Assembly: GCA_947630675.1 (NCBI GenBank)
Contig: CANRIN010000007.1
Location: 1 to 51,802, forward strand
Reading direction: 5' to 3'
Origin: an uncultured Clostridia bacterium
Lineage (GTDB): Bacteria > Bacillota > Clostridia > Oscillospirales > JAAYOS01
DNA length: 51,802 nucleotides
Under the pieces are notes generated by a model. It had not been told where the DNA came from. It made no database searches and worked only from the letters and a program-made list of their open reading frames with translations. Of this stretch, positions 24,054 to 39,500 are shown piece by piece; position 1 is the first letter of the stretch; each line of letters starts with the position of its first letter. The translations under genes and the position numbers were made by a program.

Positions 24054-24086
24054 AATCCCGACGGACTATCCGTCGGGATTATTTTT
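24051..24086. terminator. Intrinsic terminator after the ABC/two-component/radical SAM operon
   Basis: A perfect 15-bp stem (AATAATCCCGACGGA / TCCGTCGGGATTATT) with a CTA loop, followed by TTT; the arms also give a T run on the minus strand. Confidence 0.85.
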
Positions 24087-24106
24087 AAGTCTGGAGGAAG
24101 TGTAGT

Positions 24107-24481
24107 ATGAGCGGCATCGAGAGAAAAGAAGTCAACGAGGATTGGGCGCACTCCGGCATAGTCAAGGCCGGGGACTACTGCTTCCTTAACTACTGCGCCG
24201 GAAACGTCGGCGGCACGGTGGAGGAACAGATTGAAGGCGCGTTTACTGAAATGGAGTGGCGGCTTGCGCTCTTCGGTCTCACGCTCGCGGACGTCGTGCA
24301 GATGGACTGCCTTTTCCGGGACGTCTGGAACATCCCGATAATGGAGGAGGTCATAAAGCGTCGCTTTGCCGGGAAATATCCCGCAAGGAAGTCCATCGAG
24401 ACGAACTTCGCGCACCGCGGCGGCCCGGAAGGTCTCCAGTTCCAGGTCGACGGCATAGCGTACTGCGGAAGGCAGGAGTGA
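24107..24481 (+). CDS. RidA/YjgF-family protein
   Basis: 124 residues, the usual size of this trimeric family. Recognised by GDYCFLNYCAGNVGG, VEEQIEGAFTEMEWRLALFG, DVVQMDCLFRDV, and the end FQVDGIAYC. True RidA removes reactive enamine/imine intermediates; its key Arg lies in the segment aligned with ARKSIETNFAHRG, where the pattern is divergent, so deaminase activity is uncertain. GGAGGAAG precedes the ATG. Four bases separate it from the VOC gene. Confidence 0.8.
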   Translation: MSGIERKEVNEDWAHSGIVKAGDYCFLNYCAGNVGGTVEEQIEGAFTEMEWRLALFGLTLADVVQMDCLFRDVWNIPIMEEVIKRRFAGKYPARKSIETNFAHRGGPEGLQFQVDGIAYCGRQE

Positions 24482-24485
24482 TCGC

Positions 24486-24851
24486 ATGGAATACAGCATA
24501 AGGCTTAATTCGCTCTACATCTGCGTGCGGGACCTCGAGCGCGCGCGGAGGTTCTACACCGAGCTTCTGGGCATCGAGGACGAGCCGGACAGGCCGGGCA
24601 TGTTCGTCCTGGGCGGCTTCCGCTTCATGCTATACGACTATCAGTCGGTGGGAGACACAGTAGTATTCGGCGACAACTGCCTGCCGAGCTTTCTCGTCGA
24701 CGACCTCGACGCATTTGAAAGGAAGCTCGCGTCCCTCGGCGCGCCGATAGTCTTTCCGAGGACTCGGATACTCGATAACGACGTCCTTGAGTTCCGCGAT
24801 CCGGAGGGAAACGACATCGAGGTCTACGCAAGGGCAAAGGGCTTGCAGTAA
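24486..24851 (+). CDS. VOC/glyoxalase-fold protein
   Basis: 121 residues. Two beta-alpha-beta-beta-beta units typical of the vicinal oxygen chelate fold: RLNSLYICVRDLERARRFYT at the start and LEFRDPEGNDIEVYA at the end, with a probable metal-ligand Glu there. It binds or transforms a small molecule; no specific activity can be assigned. Co-transcribed with the RidA-like gene. Confidence 0.87.
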   Translation: MEYSIRLNSLYICVRDLERARRFYTELLGIEDEPDRPGMFVLGGFRFMLYDYQSVGDTVVFGDNCLPSFLVDDLDAFERKLASLGAPIVFPRTRILDNDVLEFRDPEGNDIEVYARAKGLQ

Positions 24852-25070
24852 ACATTTCGTACTATTGTACGCTGATTTTGCAAAATGTTGTCGCAGCTAG
24901 GCAGGTGATCGGGAAACTTGCAGCCATGCATCGCTCATAAAATAAGGCATGACTCATTCGGGAGGCTTTCTTTGCCTCAGAATGTCCTTACGATCGTTGA
25001 ACTGTCCCCGTCGTATGTTTATCCGCCGCCCAAAGCGGCGGTGTCTCGGTATTTCGGCTGCAACGAGCAA

Positions 25071-25115
25071 GACGCTCCGGCGAACTTTCGCCGGAGCGTC
25101 CATTTTCCTTTTTCA
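25071..25115 (+). terminator. Terminator in the gene-free spacer 24852-25192
   Basis: A 14-bp stem GACGCTCCGGCGAA / TTCGCCGGAGCGTC (25071-25084 with 25087-25100) is followed by CATTTTCCTTTTT. It ends plus-strand transcription from the RidA-VOC pair, though it lies 220 bases after the stop. The rest of the spacer shows a small CCGCC/GGCGG hairpin near 25023-25041 and another near 25146-25160, with no gene recognised. Confidence 0.7.
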
Positions 25116-25192
25116 GCCAATCTGCAAATCACCGCGCAACCCTGCCGCCTTTCGGCGGCGCAAAGCGCCCCCGGCGCGCGTCGGCGCGAATC

Positions 25193-26047
25193 TTACTCGA
25201 ACTCTATGCCCTCGAACTTGCGGAATGACTCCATGCTCACCTGAATGCTCTTTATCTCGCCGAGCTTGGTGTGGTCCTGTTCGAGGACGACGAACTTCAC
25301 GCCGACCTCGTTGCCCTTGTCGATGTAGCTCTGTATCGGCAGGATACCGGTGCCTATCTCGACGAAGTTCTCCGGCCGTCCTGCGACGCGGAAGTGCTCG
25401 AAGGTTATCTCGGTGTTGTTCGGTATCACCTTGCCGAGGTACTGCACGTCGTCCGGCGAGTCCTTCCAGAAGTCCTTCTGATGGAGGAGTATCACGCGGC
25501 TCCCGAGTCGGTCCATGACGGCTATCGGGTCATATCCTCCGCGGCAGCACCAGAAGGTGTCGAGCTCGAACGAGAGGTTCTCCGGCTCGGTGAGGTCGGC
25601 GAGATGGTAGAGCGCCGGCTTGCCATCGAACTCACGGAACTCCTGGAAGTGGTTATGATAGTAGAACTGTATGCCCGCCGCGCGGAACTTCTCGCCGAGC
25701 TTGTTGAAGAGCTCCGCGCCGCGCTTTATCTCGTCCATCGAATTCCAGAAGCCCATCGCCCAGCCCACGCGGGTATTGCCGACGGCCTGATGGTACTCGA
25801 TTATCTTGCCGAGGTTGTCCGGGTCGAGCGGAGCAAGGTGCGCGCCGACGACCTTTATCCCGTTGCTGTCGAGGAAGTCCTTCATCTCGGCGGCAGGCAT
25901 ACCGAAGCCGCTGCCCGGATCTTCCGTGGTGTTGCCGTTCGCGAACTCGACGTACTTGTAGCCGGCGTCGGCCACGGCGCGCAGAGTTTCAAGCGGAGCC
26001 TCCTTCAGAGAATTGCGTACAGAGTATAGCTGTATTCCGACCTTCAT
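25193..26047 (-). CDS. Sugar phosphate isomerase/epimerase (IolE/YcjR-like)
   Basis: 284 residues from ATG 26047, chosen for AAAGGAGAG upstream; an extension to 26077 lacks one. TIM barrel with KVGIQLYSVRN, YKYVEFANG, FYYHNHFQEF (metal/substrate His), FELDTFWCCRGG with Asp, and VILLHQKDFW with His, a set close to other Clostridia and Planctomycetes-type sugar isomerases. Follows an MFS transporter gene by 66 bases on the same strand, so it may act on the sugar or glycoside that transporter imports. Paralogous in fold, not in close sequence, to the protein at 13781. Confidence 0.88.
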   Translation of the reverse strand: MKVGIQLYSVRNSLKEAPLETLRAVADAGYKYVEFANGNTTEDPGSGFGMPAAEMKDFLDSNGIKVVGAHLAPLDPDNLGKIIEYHQAVGNTRVGWAMGFWNSMDEIKRGAELFNKLGEKFRAAGIQFYYHNHFQEFREFDGKPALYHLADLTEPENLSFELDTFWCCRGGYDPIAVMDRLGSRVILLHQKDFWKDSPDDVQYLGKVIPNNTEITFEHFRVAGRPENFVEIGTGILPIQSYIDKGNEVGVKFVVLEQDHTKLGEIKSIQVSMESFRKFEGIEFE

Positions 26048-26113
26048 GTCTGTTCTCTCCTTTGCTGTTTTTCGCACTTCCGTGCGGTCTTAACATGTTT
26101 GGTGCGGCGTGCA

Positions 26114-27349
26114 TCAGCCGCCTGTTCGTATCCGCGTCGGGGCACTTTTCTTCCTCTTTCGCGTTATGACGAAAATCGCCGCCGCGGCCGCGCTCAGCAC
26201 GCCTATCGTGAAATAGTAGCCCTTGACGCCGATGTTGTCGCTGAGGAAGCCTCCGAGCAGGTTTCCGATAACGCCCGAAAGCGAGCTCATCGCCCCGACC
26301 AGCGCCGCCGCGGTCGTCTTGAGATTGTCCGGAGCGAGCGAGAAGACGTAGGTGGAGCTCGTCGCGTAGAAAAGTCCCGCGCCGATGCCGTCAAGCAGGA
26401 GCGAGATGACTATGACCTGCCAGAACGCCATCGAGAAGGAGTAGAGGATAGCCTGGCCCGCGAACATGAATCCCGTGAGTCCAATCACCCACTCGAGACG
26501 GAAATGCTTGCGGAGCCAAGGAAGTATCGCAATGAACGGCACCTCCACAAACGCCTTTACACCCATGACGAGTCCAACACGTTCGCCGTCCGTACCGATG
26601 CTCTCAAGCAGGCGGGGCAGGAAGTTGCCGTTGCAGTAGAGCAGCGAGCCGAACACCGCCGACAGCAGCAGATAACTGGTGAGCTGGCCGTTCCCGAAGA
26701 GCTCCCCGAACCGCATGTCGCGAAGCGACATCGCTTTCGTCCCGGCCGGCTGTTTGTCTCCCCTGCACGCGCTGACTATGAGCAGCAGCGCCGGAACGAA
26801 CAGCACACAGGATATGTAGAAGGTGACGGCGGGCCCGGTCTTCGGGACAAGCAGGCCGAGGAGTATCGAAGCTATGGCAAACGACAGCGACCCCGTCGCG
26901 CGCATAAGCCCGTAGTTCAGCTTATGTTCGTCGCTCTTGCGGAGGAAAATGTTGTCTACGAGCGAAGTCGTCGGGGTGCGGAAGAACATCGCAAACGGTA
27001 TGAGTATAAGTATTATCGGGAAGCCCGCGACCTCCGTCCCGGCAAAGAACGGCACTGCTCCGTAGGCTAGTCCGCCCACCGAAGCGCAGAGCAGGAGCGC
27101 CCGCACGACCGACCGCCACCTGTCCGCGAGCATGCCCCAGAGCGGTCCCGAGACGATAGAGAGCGCGGAGTTGACGGCGGTAATAACGCCGACCTCCGCC
27201 TCGCTGTACCCGAGGGAGTACAGAAAAACCGCCAGATAGCTTATCACAGCGGCGTTGGACATGTAAAATGAGAAGCTCGCGCCCATGAGCTTCGCCAGCA
27301 GTCCGACCCGCTTGCCGCCCGACAGTTCGGGCGTCTCCCGTGTATTCAT
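26114..27349 (-). CDS. MFS transporter (MFS_1-like, sugar/nucleoside type)
   Basis: 411 residues from ATG 27349 (TTGGAGGCGGCT upstream). Twelve membrane segments. The loop 2-3 signature GPLWGMLADRWRSVVR, GLMRATGSLSFAIASILLG in helix 5, and GGFLSDNIGVKGYYFTIG near the C-terminus are typical of the MFS_1-like/LacY-NupG-related group. A proton-coupled importer of a sugar or nucleoside is likely; ligand unknown. In operon with the isomerase downstream. Confidence 0.88.
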   Translation of the reverse strand: MNTRETPELSGGKRVGLLAKLMGASFSFYMSNAAVISYLAVFLYSLGYSEAEVGVITAVNSALSIVSGPLWGMLADRWRSVVRALLLCASVGGLAYGAVPFFAGTEVAGFPIILILIPFAMFFRTPTTSLVDNIFLRKSDEHKLNYGLMRATGSLSFAIASILLGLLVPKTGPAVTFYISCVLFVPALLLIVSACRGDKQPAGTKAMSLRDMRFGELFGNGQLTSYLLLSAVFGSLLYCNGNFLPRLLESIGTDGERVGLVMGVKAFVEVPFIAILPWLRKHFRLEWVIGLTGFMFAGQAILYSFSMAFWQVIVISLLLDGIGAGLFYATSSTYVFSLAPDNLKTTAAALVGAMSSLSGVIGNLLGGFLSDNIGVKGYYFTIGVLSAAAAAIFVITRKRKKSAPTRIRTGG

Positions 27350-27403
27350 AGCCGCCTCCAAAGTATGTGCATATATATGTATTTGGAAATCGTTTTCATA
27401 AAT

Positions 27404-27432
27404 AGCATAGCACAGGAGCCACGTTTTGTCAA
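27404..27432 (-). promoter_or_regulatory. Promoter of the MFS-isomerase operon
   Basis: On the minus strand TTGACA (27432-27427), 17-base spacer, TATGCT (27409-27404), about 55 bases before the start. It shares TTGACAAAAC with the rpoB promoter. Confidence 0.75.
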
Positions 27433-27485
27433 TATGAAACCGCAAGAGAAAATGTTATGGTCCTTATGTCTGGCGTGCAAAGTTG

Positions 27486-27590
27486 GCAGCGAAGCCGTGG
27501 GCTTCGCCCGCTGCGAACAGCGAGGGCGCGAATCAATTCTTCGTCCGACTCTCTACTGCTTTCGCCTGCAATATTCGCTCCGCGAATATT
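27486..27590. repeat. Hairpin pair in the MFS-tuf spacer
   Basis: Two hairpins: GAAGCC/GGCTTC extended by GCAGC/GCTGC (27486-27514), and a perfect 10-bp CAATATTCGC/GCGAATATTG (27568-27590). They resemble the hairpin-dense composition of the repeat loci A to C and may be another divergent module. No credible gene is seen in 27433-27617; a 100-codon open frame here translates repeat DNA and was not called. Confidence 0.5.
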
Positions 27591-27617
27591 GCCCAACTTT
27601 GAGCTTTTCCATTGGAC

Positions 27618-27731
27618 GGGCGGCCGCACTTTCCGTACGCAAAAGAGGCGGGATGCAAAGCATCCCGCCTCTCCTATGGCTGTGATTACTCCTCGATGTC
27701 GATAACGACGCCCGAGCCAACCCTGCGGCCG
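27618..27731 (-). pseudogene. Duplicated 3' end of tuf with terminator
   Basis: Near-identical to 27855-27964, the end of the real tuf. It carries the last 14 codons ([14 protein letters not shown], one ACG-to-AGG change giving Arg for Thr), the TAA (27688-27686) and a terminator. The terminator loop region differs (ATGC-TTT-GCAT rather than GC-GCAA-GC) yet still pairs. No other part of tuf is present. It is a tail-only fragment about 235 bp downstream of tuf, separated from it by a module H repeat. Confidence 0.85.
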
Positions 27732-27852
27732 TTTCCCCATTCGGCCACAGCCGAATGGGGACCCCTTATATTAAAATGCTCGCCGGAAATAAATTCCGGC
27801 TGCGCGAAGTTGGCAGCTTCGCCGCCAACTTCAACCGCGCGAACAGGCGCGG
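27732..27852. repeat. Hairpin repeat module H, locus C
   Basis: Same order as at 17127: CCCCATTCGGC/GCCGAATGGGG hairpin, the conserved linker around ATTAAAATGCTCG, GCCGGAA/TTCCGGC hairpin, GAAGTTGGC/GCCAACTTC hairpin, and CCGCGC/GCGCGG hairpin. The linker and small loops are conserved between loci while stem sequences vary. It sits exactly between the two copies of the tuf tail. Confidence 0.8.
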
Positions 27853-27876
27853 GAGGGCGGCCGCACTTCCGCGCAC

Positions 27877-27904
27877 AAAAGAGGCGGGGCTTGCGCCCCG
27901 CCTC
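27877..27904 (-). terminator. Intrinsic terminator of tuf (str operon end)
   Basis: On the minus strand GAGGCGGGGC-GCAA-GCCCCGCCTC followed by TTTT, 15 bases after the tuf stop. A second terminator of the same ancestry lies at 27641-27671. Confidence 0.92.
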
Positions 27905-27918
27905 TCCTATGGCTGTGA

Positions 27919-29115
27919 TTACTCCTCGATGTCGATAACGACGCCCGAGCCAACCGTGCGGCCGCCCTCACGGATAGCGAAGCGGAGGCCCTTCTCGATG
28001 GCTATCGGGGTGATGAGCTCGACCTTCATGTCGACGTTGTCGCCGGGCATGCACATCTCGGTGCCTTCCGGAAGGGTGATAACGCCGGTAACGTCGGTGG
28101 TACGGAAATAGAACTGCGGACGATAGTTGCTGAAGAACGGCTTATGACGGCCGCCTTCTTCCTTCGTCAGAACGTAGACCTGGCCGGTGAACTTGGTGTG
28201 CGGATGAATGGTGCCGGGCTTGGCCAGAACCTGGCCGCGCTCGACCTCGTTCTTCGCGACGCCGCGGAGCAGGCAGCCGACATTGTCGCCGGCCTCAACA
28301 TAGTCGAGGGTCTTGCGGAACATTTCCATCGAGGTAACGACGGTGTTGCGCTTCTCGTCGGTAAGGCCGACTATCTCGACCGGCTCGCCGGCCTTCAGCT
28401 GGCCACGCTCGACACGGCCGGTAGCGACGGTACCGCGGCCGGAGATGGTGAAGACGTCCTCAACCGGCATAAGGAAGGGCAGGTCGCTCTTGCGGTCCGG
28501 GGTCGGGATGTGGTCGTCGACCGCGTCCATAAGAGCGCGGATGGACTCGTAGACCGGGTCGTTCGGGTCGGTGGACTCGCTCGTAAGAGCCTCAAGAGCG
28601 GAGCCGCGGATGATCGGGACGTTCTCGAAGCCGTAGCTCTCGAGAAGCTCGGTGACTTCCATCTCGACGAGGTCGAGGAGCTCAGGGTCATCGACCTGGT
28701 CGCACTTGTTGAGGTAAACGACCATCGTCGGAACGCCGACCTGACGGGCGAGCAGGATGTGCTCACGGGTCTGGGGCATCGGGCCGTCCGCCGCGCTGAC
28801 AACGAGGATAGCGCCGTCCATCTGAGCAGCGCCGGTGATCATGTTCTTGATATAGTCGGCGTGGCCGGGGCAGTCGACGTGCGCATAGTGGCGCTTGTCG
28901 GTCTCGTACTCGACGTGAGCGGTGTTGATGGTGATGCCGCGCTCGCGCTCCTCCGGGGCCTTATCGATCATATCATAAGCCTCGTACTGAGCCTGGCCCT
29001 TGAAAGCCAGATACTTGGTGATAGCGGCGGTAAGAGTGGTCTTGCCGTGGTCAACGTGGCCGATAGTGCCGATGTTGACATGCGGCTTCGTACGTTCAAA
29101 TTTTGCCTTGGCCAT
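27919..29115 (-). CDS. tuf: Translation elongation factor EF-Tu
   Basis: 398 residues from ATG 29115 ([23 protein letters not shown] upstream). G1 GHVDHGKT, G2 region with [12 protein letters not shown]3 DCPGHADY, and G4 NKCD; domains 2 and 3 complete to [12 protein letters not shown] GTPase that brings aminoacyl-tRNA to the ribosome. Last gene of the str cluster, with its own promoter in the 117-base gap after fusA, allowing the extra expression EF-Tu needs. Its 3' end is duplicated downstream. Confidence 0.98.
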   Translation of the reverse strand: MAKAKFERTKPHVNIGTIGHVDHGKTTLTAAITKYLAFKGQAQYEAYDMIDKAPEERERGITINTAHVEYETDKRHYAHVDCPGHADYIKNMITGAAQMDGAILVVSAADGPMPQTREHILLARQVGVPTMVVYLNKCDQVDDPELLDLVEMEVTELLESYGFENVPIIRGSALEALTSESTDPNDPVYESIRALMDAVDDHIPTPDRKSDLPFLMPVEDVFTISGRGTVATGRVERGQLKAGEPVEIVGLTDEKRNTVVTSMEMFRKTLDYVEAGDNVGCLLRGVAKNEVERGQVLAKPGTIHPHTKFTGQVYVLTKEEGGRHKPFFSNYRPQFYFRTTDVTGVITLPEGTEMCMPGDNVDMKVELITPIAIEKGLRFAIREGGRTVGSGVVIDIEE

Positions 29116-29170
29116 TTGTATTGTCCTCCTTACAGACAAATATTAGGTTACCCTCCTGCGGTATAAAACC

Positions 29171-29199
29171 ATTGTACAGCAAAGGGGTAAATATTGCAA
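29171..29199 (-). promoter_or_regulatory. Internal promoter of tuf
   Basis: On the minus strand TTGCAA (29199-29194), 17-base spacer, TACAAT (29176-29171). A CAGCGG/CCGCTG hairpin spanning the fusA stop (29226-29246) with T6 about 10 bases later may partly terminate upstream transcription. Confidence 0.7.
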
Positions 29200-29232
29200 T
29201 AGTTTTTTTGAAAAAACGATGCTTTACAGCGG

Positions 29233-31314
<2,082 letters not shown>

Positions 31315-31338
31315 GCTAGGTCGTTCTCCTTTAACAAA

Positions 31339-31809
31339 TTACCAGCGATAGTGGGCAAACGCCTTGTTTGCCTCCGCCTGGCGGTGCATCTCTTCCTTAC
31401 GGCGGAAGGATGCGCCGAGCCCGTTGGTAGCGTCCATCAGCTCGGCCGCGAGACGCTCCTTCATGGTCTTTTCGCTGCGGGTACGGGAGAACTGGGTGAT
31501 CCAACGCAGAGCAAGGGTCTGTCGGCGCTCCGGCCTGACTTCGACCGGGACCTGGTAGTTCTGACCGCCGACACGGCGTGCCTTTACCTCGAGCGCGGGC
31601 ATGACATTCTCAAGAGCCTGCTCGAAAACCTCAACGGGCTCCTTGCCGGTCTTCTCGCGAATGATGTCGAATGCCCCGTAGACGACCTTCTGGGCGGTGC
31701 CCTTCTTGCCGTCAAGCATGATACTGTTGATAAGTTTCGTAACAACCTTGGAGTTGTACATAGGATCCGGAAGCACGTCCCTCTTGGGGACAAATCCTCT
31801 TCTGGGCAC
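31339..31809 (-). CDS. rpsG: 30S ribosomal protein S7
   Basis: 156 residues, standard length. Starts with GTG at 31809 behind AAGGAGGG; residues [20 protein letters not shown] are the typical N-terminus, and [20 protein letters not shown] is the conserved core. Binds the 3' major domain of 16S rRNA and initiates head assembly. The 128-base gap to rpsL is longer than usual and contains a CGTTTTATATAAAACG palindrome near 31882-31897. Confidence 0.97.
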   Translation of the reverse strand: MPRRGFVPKRDVLPDPMYNSKVVTKLINSIMLDGKKGTAQKVVYGAFDIIREKTGKEPVEVFEQALENVMPALEVKARRVGGQNYQVPVEVRPERRQTLALRWITQFSRTRSEKTMKERLAAELMDATNGLGASFRRKEEMHRQAEANKAFAHYRW

Positions 31810-31937
31810 TTATCTTCCCTCCTTCACAAAGAATATGAGATCATAGGTACTCGAAAAATCTGTCTTTCCGCAAAGCGCCCACGTTTTATATAAAACGCGA
31901 GCAAAAAGCCCCGCGTGAAATGACATTGTCTGCGGCC

Positions 31938-32351
31938 TTACTTCTTCGGGCGCTTAGCGCCGTACTTGGAACGGGCCTGCCTGCGGTTCGCGACGCCCTG
32001 AGTATCGAGCGTGCCGCGAATGATGTGGTAACGCGTGCCCGGGAGGTCGCGCACACGTCCGCCGCGGATCATAACGACGGAGTGCTCCTGAAGGTTGTGG
32101 CCCTCACCCGGGATGTACACGGTAGCCTCCATGCTGTTCGACAGACGAACACGCGCGATCTTACGAAGGGCGGAATTCGGCTTCTTCGGGGTCATGGTAC
32201 GCACCGCGGTACAAACACCGCGCTTCTGCGGGGACGGCTGGTCGGTCATACGGTTCTTGATGGTGTTGAAACCCTTCTGCATGGCCGGGCTCTTGGACTT
32301 GTAGCTCTTGTCCTGACGTCCGTGACGCACGAGCTGATTAAAAGTAGGCAT
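31938..32351 (-). CDS. rpsL: 30S ribosomal protein S12
   Basis: 137 residues from ATG 32351 ([28 protein letters not shown] upstream). Contains [15 protein letters not shown] with the usual Lys linked to streptomycin sensitivity, and [21 protein letters not shown]. Ribosomal decoding-centre protein. Longer in-frame extensions to 32528 run back into the L7Ae-like gene and were discarded. Confidence 0.97.
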   Translation of the reverse strand: MPTFNQLVRHGRQDKSYKSKSPAMQKGFNTIKNRMTDQPSPQKRGVCTAVRTMTPKKPNSALRKIARVRLSNSMEATVYIPGEGHNLQEHSVVMIRGGRVRDLPGTRYHIIRGTLDTQGVANRRQARSKYGAKRPKK

Positions 32352-32422
32352 GATTTTCCTCCTTTCCGGAATGATTATATTCTTAACGGGACGATTTTCG
32401 TTTATCCCGACAAGAAACGATT

Positions 32423-32665
32423 TTACTTCAGAACGGCCGCTGCCGCCGCGCCGACGTTTATCCCGCAGCTTTCGCCGAGCTCCTGCATGGACTCGACCGC
32501 CTTTACCGGGACCTTCTTCTCGCCGCACAGCGTCTCGAGCTCCTCGCGTATCTGCGCCGAGGCGTCCCGCGCGATAAATACCTCCGCTGCCGTTCCCTCT
32601 TTGATGGCGCGCCGGGTCTGCTTCAGCCCGACGACCTTTCTGTCGGTGTTCAGTTCATCTATCAT
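32423..32665 (-). CDS. L7Ae-family ribosomal-associated protein (YbxF/RplGB-like)
   Basis: 80 residues from ATG 32665 (GGAGGAATACG upstream). Compact L7Ae/L30e fold: [33 protein letters not shown], and [13 protein letters not shown]. Members bind kink-turn RNA and lie between rpoC and rpsL in many Firmicutes, exactly as here. Role in the ribosome remains minor or accessory. It leads the rpsL-rpsG-fusA run and has its own promoter. Confidence 0.92.
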   Translation of the reverse strand: MIDELNTDRKVVGLKQTRRAIKEGTAAEVFIARDASAQIREELETLCGEKKVPVKAVESMQELGESCGINVGAAAAAVLK

Positions 32666-32694
32666 CGTATTCCTCCGACAACGCACAACATCGT

Positions 32695-32723
32695 ATTTTA
32701 GCATTAAATTCCGCCAAAGTCAA
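32695..32723 (-). promoter_or_regulatory. Promoter of the L7Ae-rpsL-rpsG-fusA genes
   Basis: On the minus strand TTGACT (32723-32718), 17-base spacer, TAAAAT (32700-32695), 30 bases before the L7Ae-like start. Confidence 0.7.
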
Positions 32724-32810
32724 TACTTCAGCCTGACCAAAATACGCTTTTCTGCGTATCTCTGCCACGTGAAACTGCACGAAAAACGTGCGGCTCCGTG
32801 AGGCGCGAGT

Positions 32811-32844
32811 CCCTTTGCGGGCGGCCTTCGCCGCCCGCAAAGGG
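32811..32844. terminator. Strong hairpin between rpoC and the L7Ae-like gene
   Basis: A perfect 15-bp stem CCCTTTGCGGGCGGC / GCCGCCCGCAAAGGG with a 4-base loop. On the minus strand no T tract follows, so it may be an incomplete terminator or an RNA-processing site rather than a strong stop. Confidence 0.5.
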
Positions 32845-32890
32845 ATACTTTGTCCGTGCGTTATCTGTGCTTGCTGCCGGGCGGAGGCTC

Positions 32891-36520
<3,630 letters not shown>

Positions 36521-36538
36521 CTACTTCTCCTTCCCCAC

Positions 36539-39500
36539 TCAAAGGTCAAATATATCGTCGTCGGAGGGCTCAATGGAGTCGAAGTCGTCTCCGAACTCCT
36601 CGTCCTCGCCTTCTTCGTCGTTGAAATCCTCGTCGCCGTCGTCCTCGAACTGTCCGAGGTCGTCGTCGAACTCCTCGCCCGCCTCGCGGACGCGGAAGCC
36701 CGCGGCCTCGAACTCGTCGTCTCCGCCGGAGCGGTAGTCGCTGCGCTCGACCGCGCCGAAGCTGGTGTCCTCGTCGTCCTCCTTGAGCTCGATCTCGTTC
36801 CCGTCGCGGTCGAGCACGCGGACGTCGAGACCGAGGGACTGCAGCTCGCGCAGCAGCACCTTGAACGCCTCCGGCACGCCCGGCTCGGGGATGTTGTGAC
36901 CCTTGACTATCGCCTCGTAGGTCTTGACGCGGCCTACGACGTCGTCCGACTTGACGGTGAGCACCTCGCGCAGCGTATACGCCGCGCCGTAAGCCTCGAG
37001 CGCCCACATTTCCATCTCGCCGAAGCGCTGTCCGCCGAACTGCGCCTTGCCGCCGAGCGGCTGCTGGGTAACGAGCGAGTACGGACCGGTGGAGCGGGCG
37101 TGTATCTTGTCGTCGACGAGGTGGTGCAGCTTGAGGTAGTACGCATAGCCGACGGTGACCGGGCTGTCGAACCGCTCGCCCGTGCGTCCGTCGTAGAGAA
37201 CGCTCTTGCCGTCCGGCTCGATGCCGGCGAGCTCCAGCGTTTCCTCGATGTCCTTCTCGTCCGCGCCGTCGAACACCGGCGTCGCGACCTTCCAGCCGAG
37301 CTTCTGCGCCGCGCGCCCGAGGTGTATCTCGAGCACCTGTCCGATGTTCATTCGGCTCGGGACGCCGAGCGGGTTCAGAACTATGTCGAGCGGGGTGCCG
37401 TCCGGCAGGAACGGCATGTCCTCGCGCGGAAGTATGCGGCTGATGACGCCCTTGTTGCCGTGGCGGCCGGCCATCTTGTCGCCGACAGAGATCTTGCGCT
37501 TCTGGGCAATGTAGCAGCGCACGACCATATTCACGCCGGGGTTCATCTCGTCGCCCGCGTCGCGGCTGAACACCTTGACGTCGACGATGATGCCGCTCTC
37601 GCCGTGAGGAACGCGGAGGCTGGTGTCGCGCACCTCGCGCGCCTTCTCGCCGAATATGGCGCGGAGCAGCCGCTCCTCGGCGGTGAGCTCGGTCTCGCCC
37701 TTCGGCGTGACCTTGCCCACGAGGATGTCGCCCGGGCGGACCTCCGCGCCGATGCGGATTATGCCGCGGTCGTCGAGGTCCTTGAGCGAGTCGTCGCCGA
37801 CGTTCGGGATGTCGCGCGTTATCTCCTCCGGGCCGAGCTTGGTGTCGCGGGACTCTATCTCGTGCTCCTCGATGTGGATGGAGGTGAACACATCGTCGGT
37901 CACCATTCTCTCGGAGAGGAGTATCGCGTCCTCGTAGTTGTAGCCTTCCCAGGTCATGAAGCCGACGAGGACGTTCCGTCCGAGCGCGACCTCGCCCTCG
38001 ACGGTGGAGGGTCCGTCCGCAAGGACGTCGCCCTTGTGGACCTCGTCGCCCACAGACACGACCGGCCTCTGGTTGACGCAGGTGCCCTGGTTGGAGCGGA
38101 GGAACTTTATAAGCCGGTAGGTGACCTGTCCCCTGCCGGTGTACTCGACGGTTATCCGGTCGGCCGAGACCGAGCGGACAAATCCGTCTCCCTCGGCGAG
38201 GATGCAGACGCCGCTGTCGACCGCCGCCTTGTACTCGATGCCGGTGGCGACTATCGGCGCCTCCGGCTTGAGCAGCGGGACGGCCTGCTTCTGCATGTTC
38301 GAGCCCATCGCGGCGCGGGTCGCGTCGTCGTTCTCGAGGAAGGGTATCATCGCGGTCGCGACCGAGACCATCATCTTCGGCGAGACGTCGACGTAGTCGA
38401 CCCTGCCCGGCTCGACCTCGATTATCTCGTTGCGGTGGCGGCAGGTGACGCGGTCGCTCTTGAAGTTTCCGCTCTCGTCGAGCTGGTTCGCCTCCGCGAC
38501 GATGTAGTCGTCCTCGGTATCCGCCGTCATGTAGGTGACCTCGTCGGTGACCTTGCCGGTCTCGTGGTCGACACGGCGGTACGGCGCCTCGATAAAGCCG
38601 TATTCGTTTATCCGCGCGAATATCGACAGGTAGTTTATCAGGCCGACGTTCGGGCCTTCGGGGGTCTCTATCGGGCACATGCGGCCGTAGTGGCTGTAAT
38701 GGACGTCGCGGACTTCGAAGGTCGCGCGGTCCTTGGAGAGGCCGCCCGGGCCGAGCGCGGAGATACGGCGCTTGTGCGTCAGCTCCGCGAGCGGGTTGTT
38801 CTGGTCCATGAACTGCGAGAGCGGCGAGGAGCCGAAGAACTCCTTGACCGCCGCAGTCACAGGCCGGATGTTGACAAGCGACTGCGCCGTGACCTCGCTC
38901 GCGTCCTGAATGGTCATACGCTCGCGTATAGTACGCTCCATGCGCGAGAAGCCTATGCGTATCTGGTTCTGGAGCAGCTCGCCCACCGAGCGGAGACGGC
39001 GGTTGCCGAGATGGTCGATGTCGTCGACCGAGCCGACTCCGTAGTGGAGGTTGAGCATATAGTTGATAGAGGCGAGTATGTCCTCGCGGGTGATGTGGCG
39101 CGGCATGAGCTCGTCGCGGGAGGCGGCTATCGCCTCCTTGAGAGCTTCGCCGGAGTACTTCTCCATCAGCTCGCTCAGCACCGGGAAGGAGACCTTCTCG
39201 CGGATGCCGAGCTCCTGCGGGTCGAAGTCCACGAACCCTCCGAGCTCCACCATGCGGTTGGTGAAGACCTTGACCTCTATCGGCTGCTGGTTGTGGTGGA
39301 TGCTTTCGACCTCGATCCACACCTCGGTCACGCCGCGGCGCTCGAGCGTCTCCGCATCCGCGCGGCTGAGACGCTTTCCGTCGTCAAATATGACCTCGCC
39401 CGTGAGCGGGTCGGCGACGGGGCGGGTGAGCTTGCGGCTGGCGATGCGGCTCGCGAGAGACAGCTTCTTGTTGAACTTGTAGCGGCCGACATTCGAGAGG

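Noticed and set aside
24852-25192. A gene or riboswitch in the spacer after the VOC gene
   Set aside because: Only short hairpins and a terminator were seen; no coding potential and no known riboswitch core.
27429-27740. A minus-strand open frame of about 100 codons downstream of tuf
   Set aside because: It runs through the duplicated tuf tail, its terminator and repeat hairpins in the wrong frame; no ribosome site.
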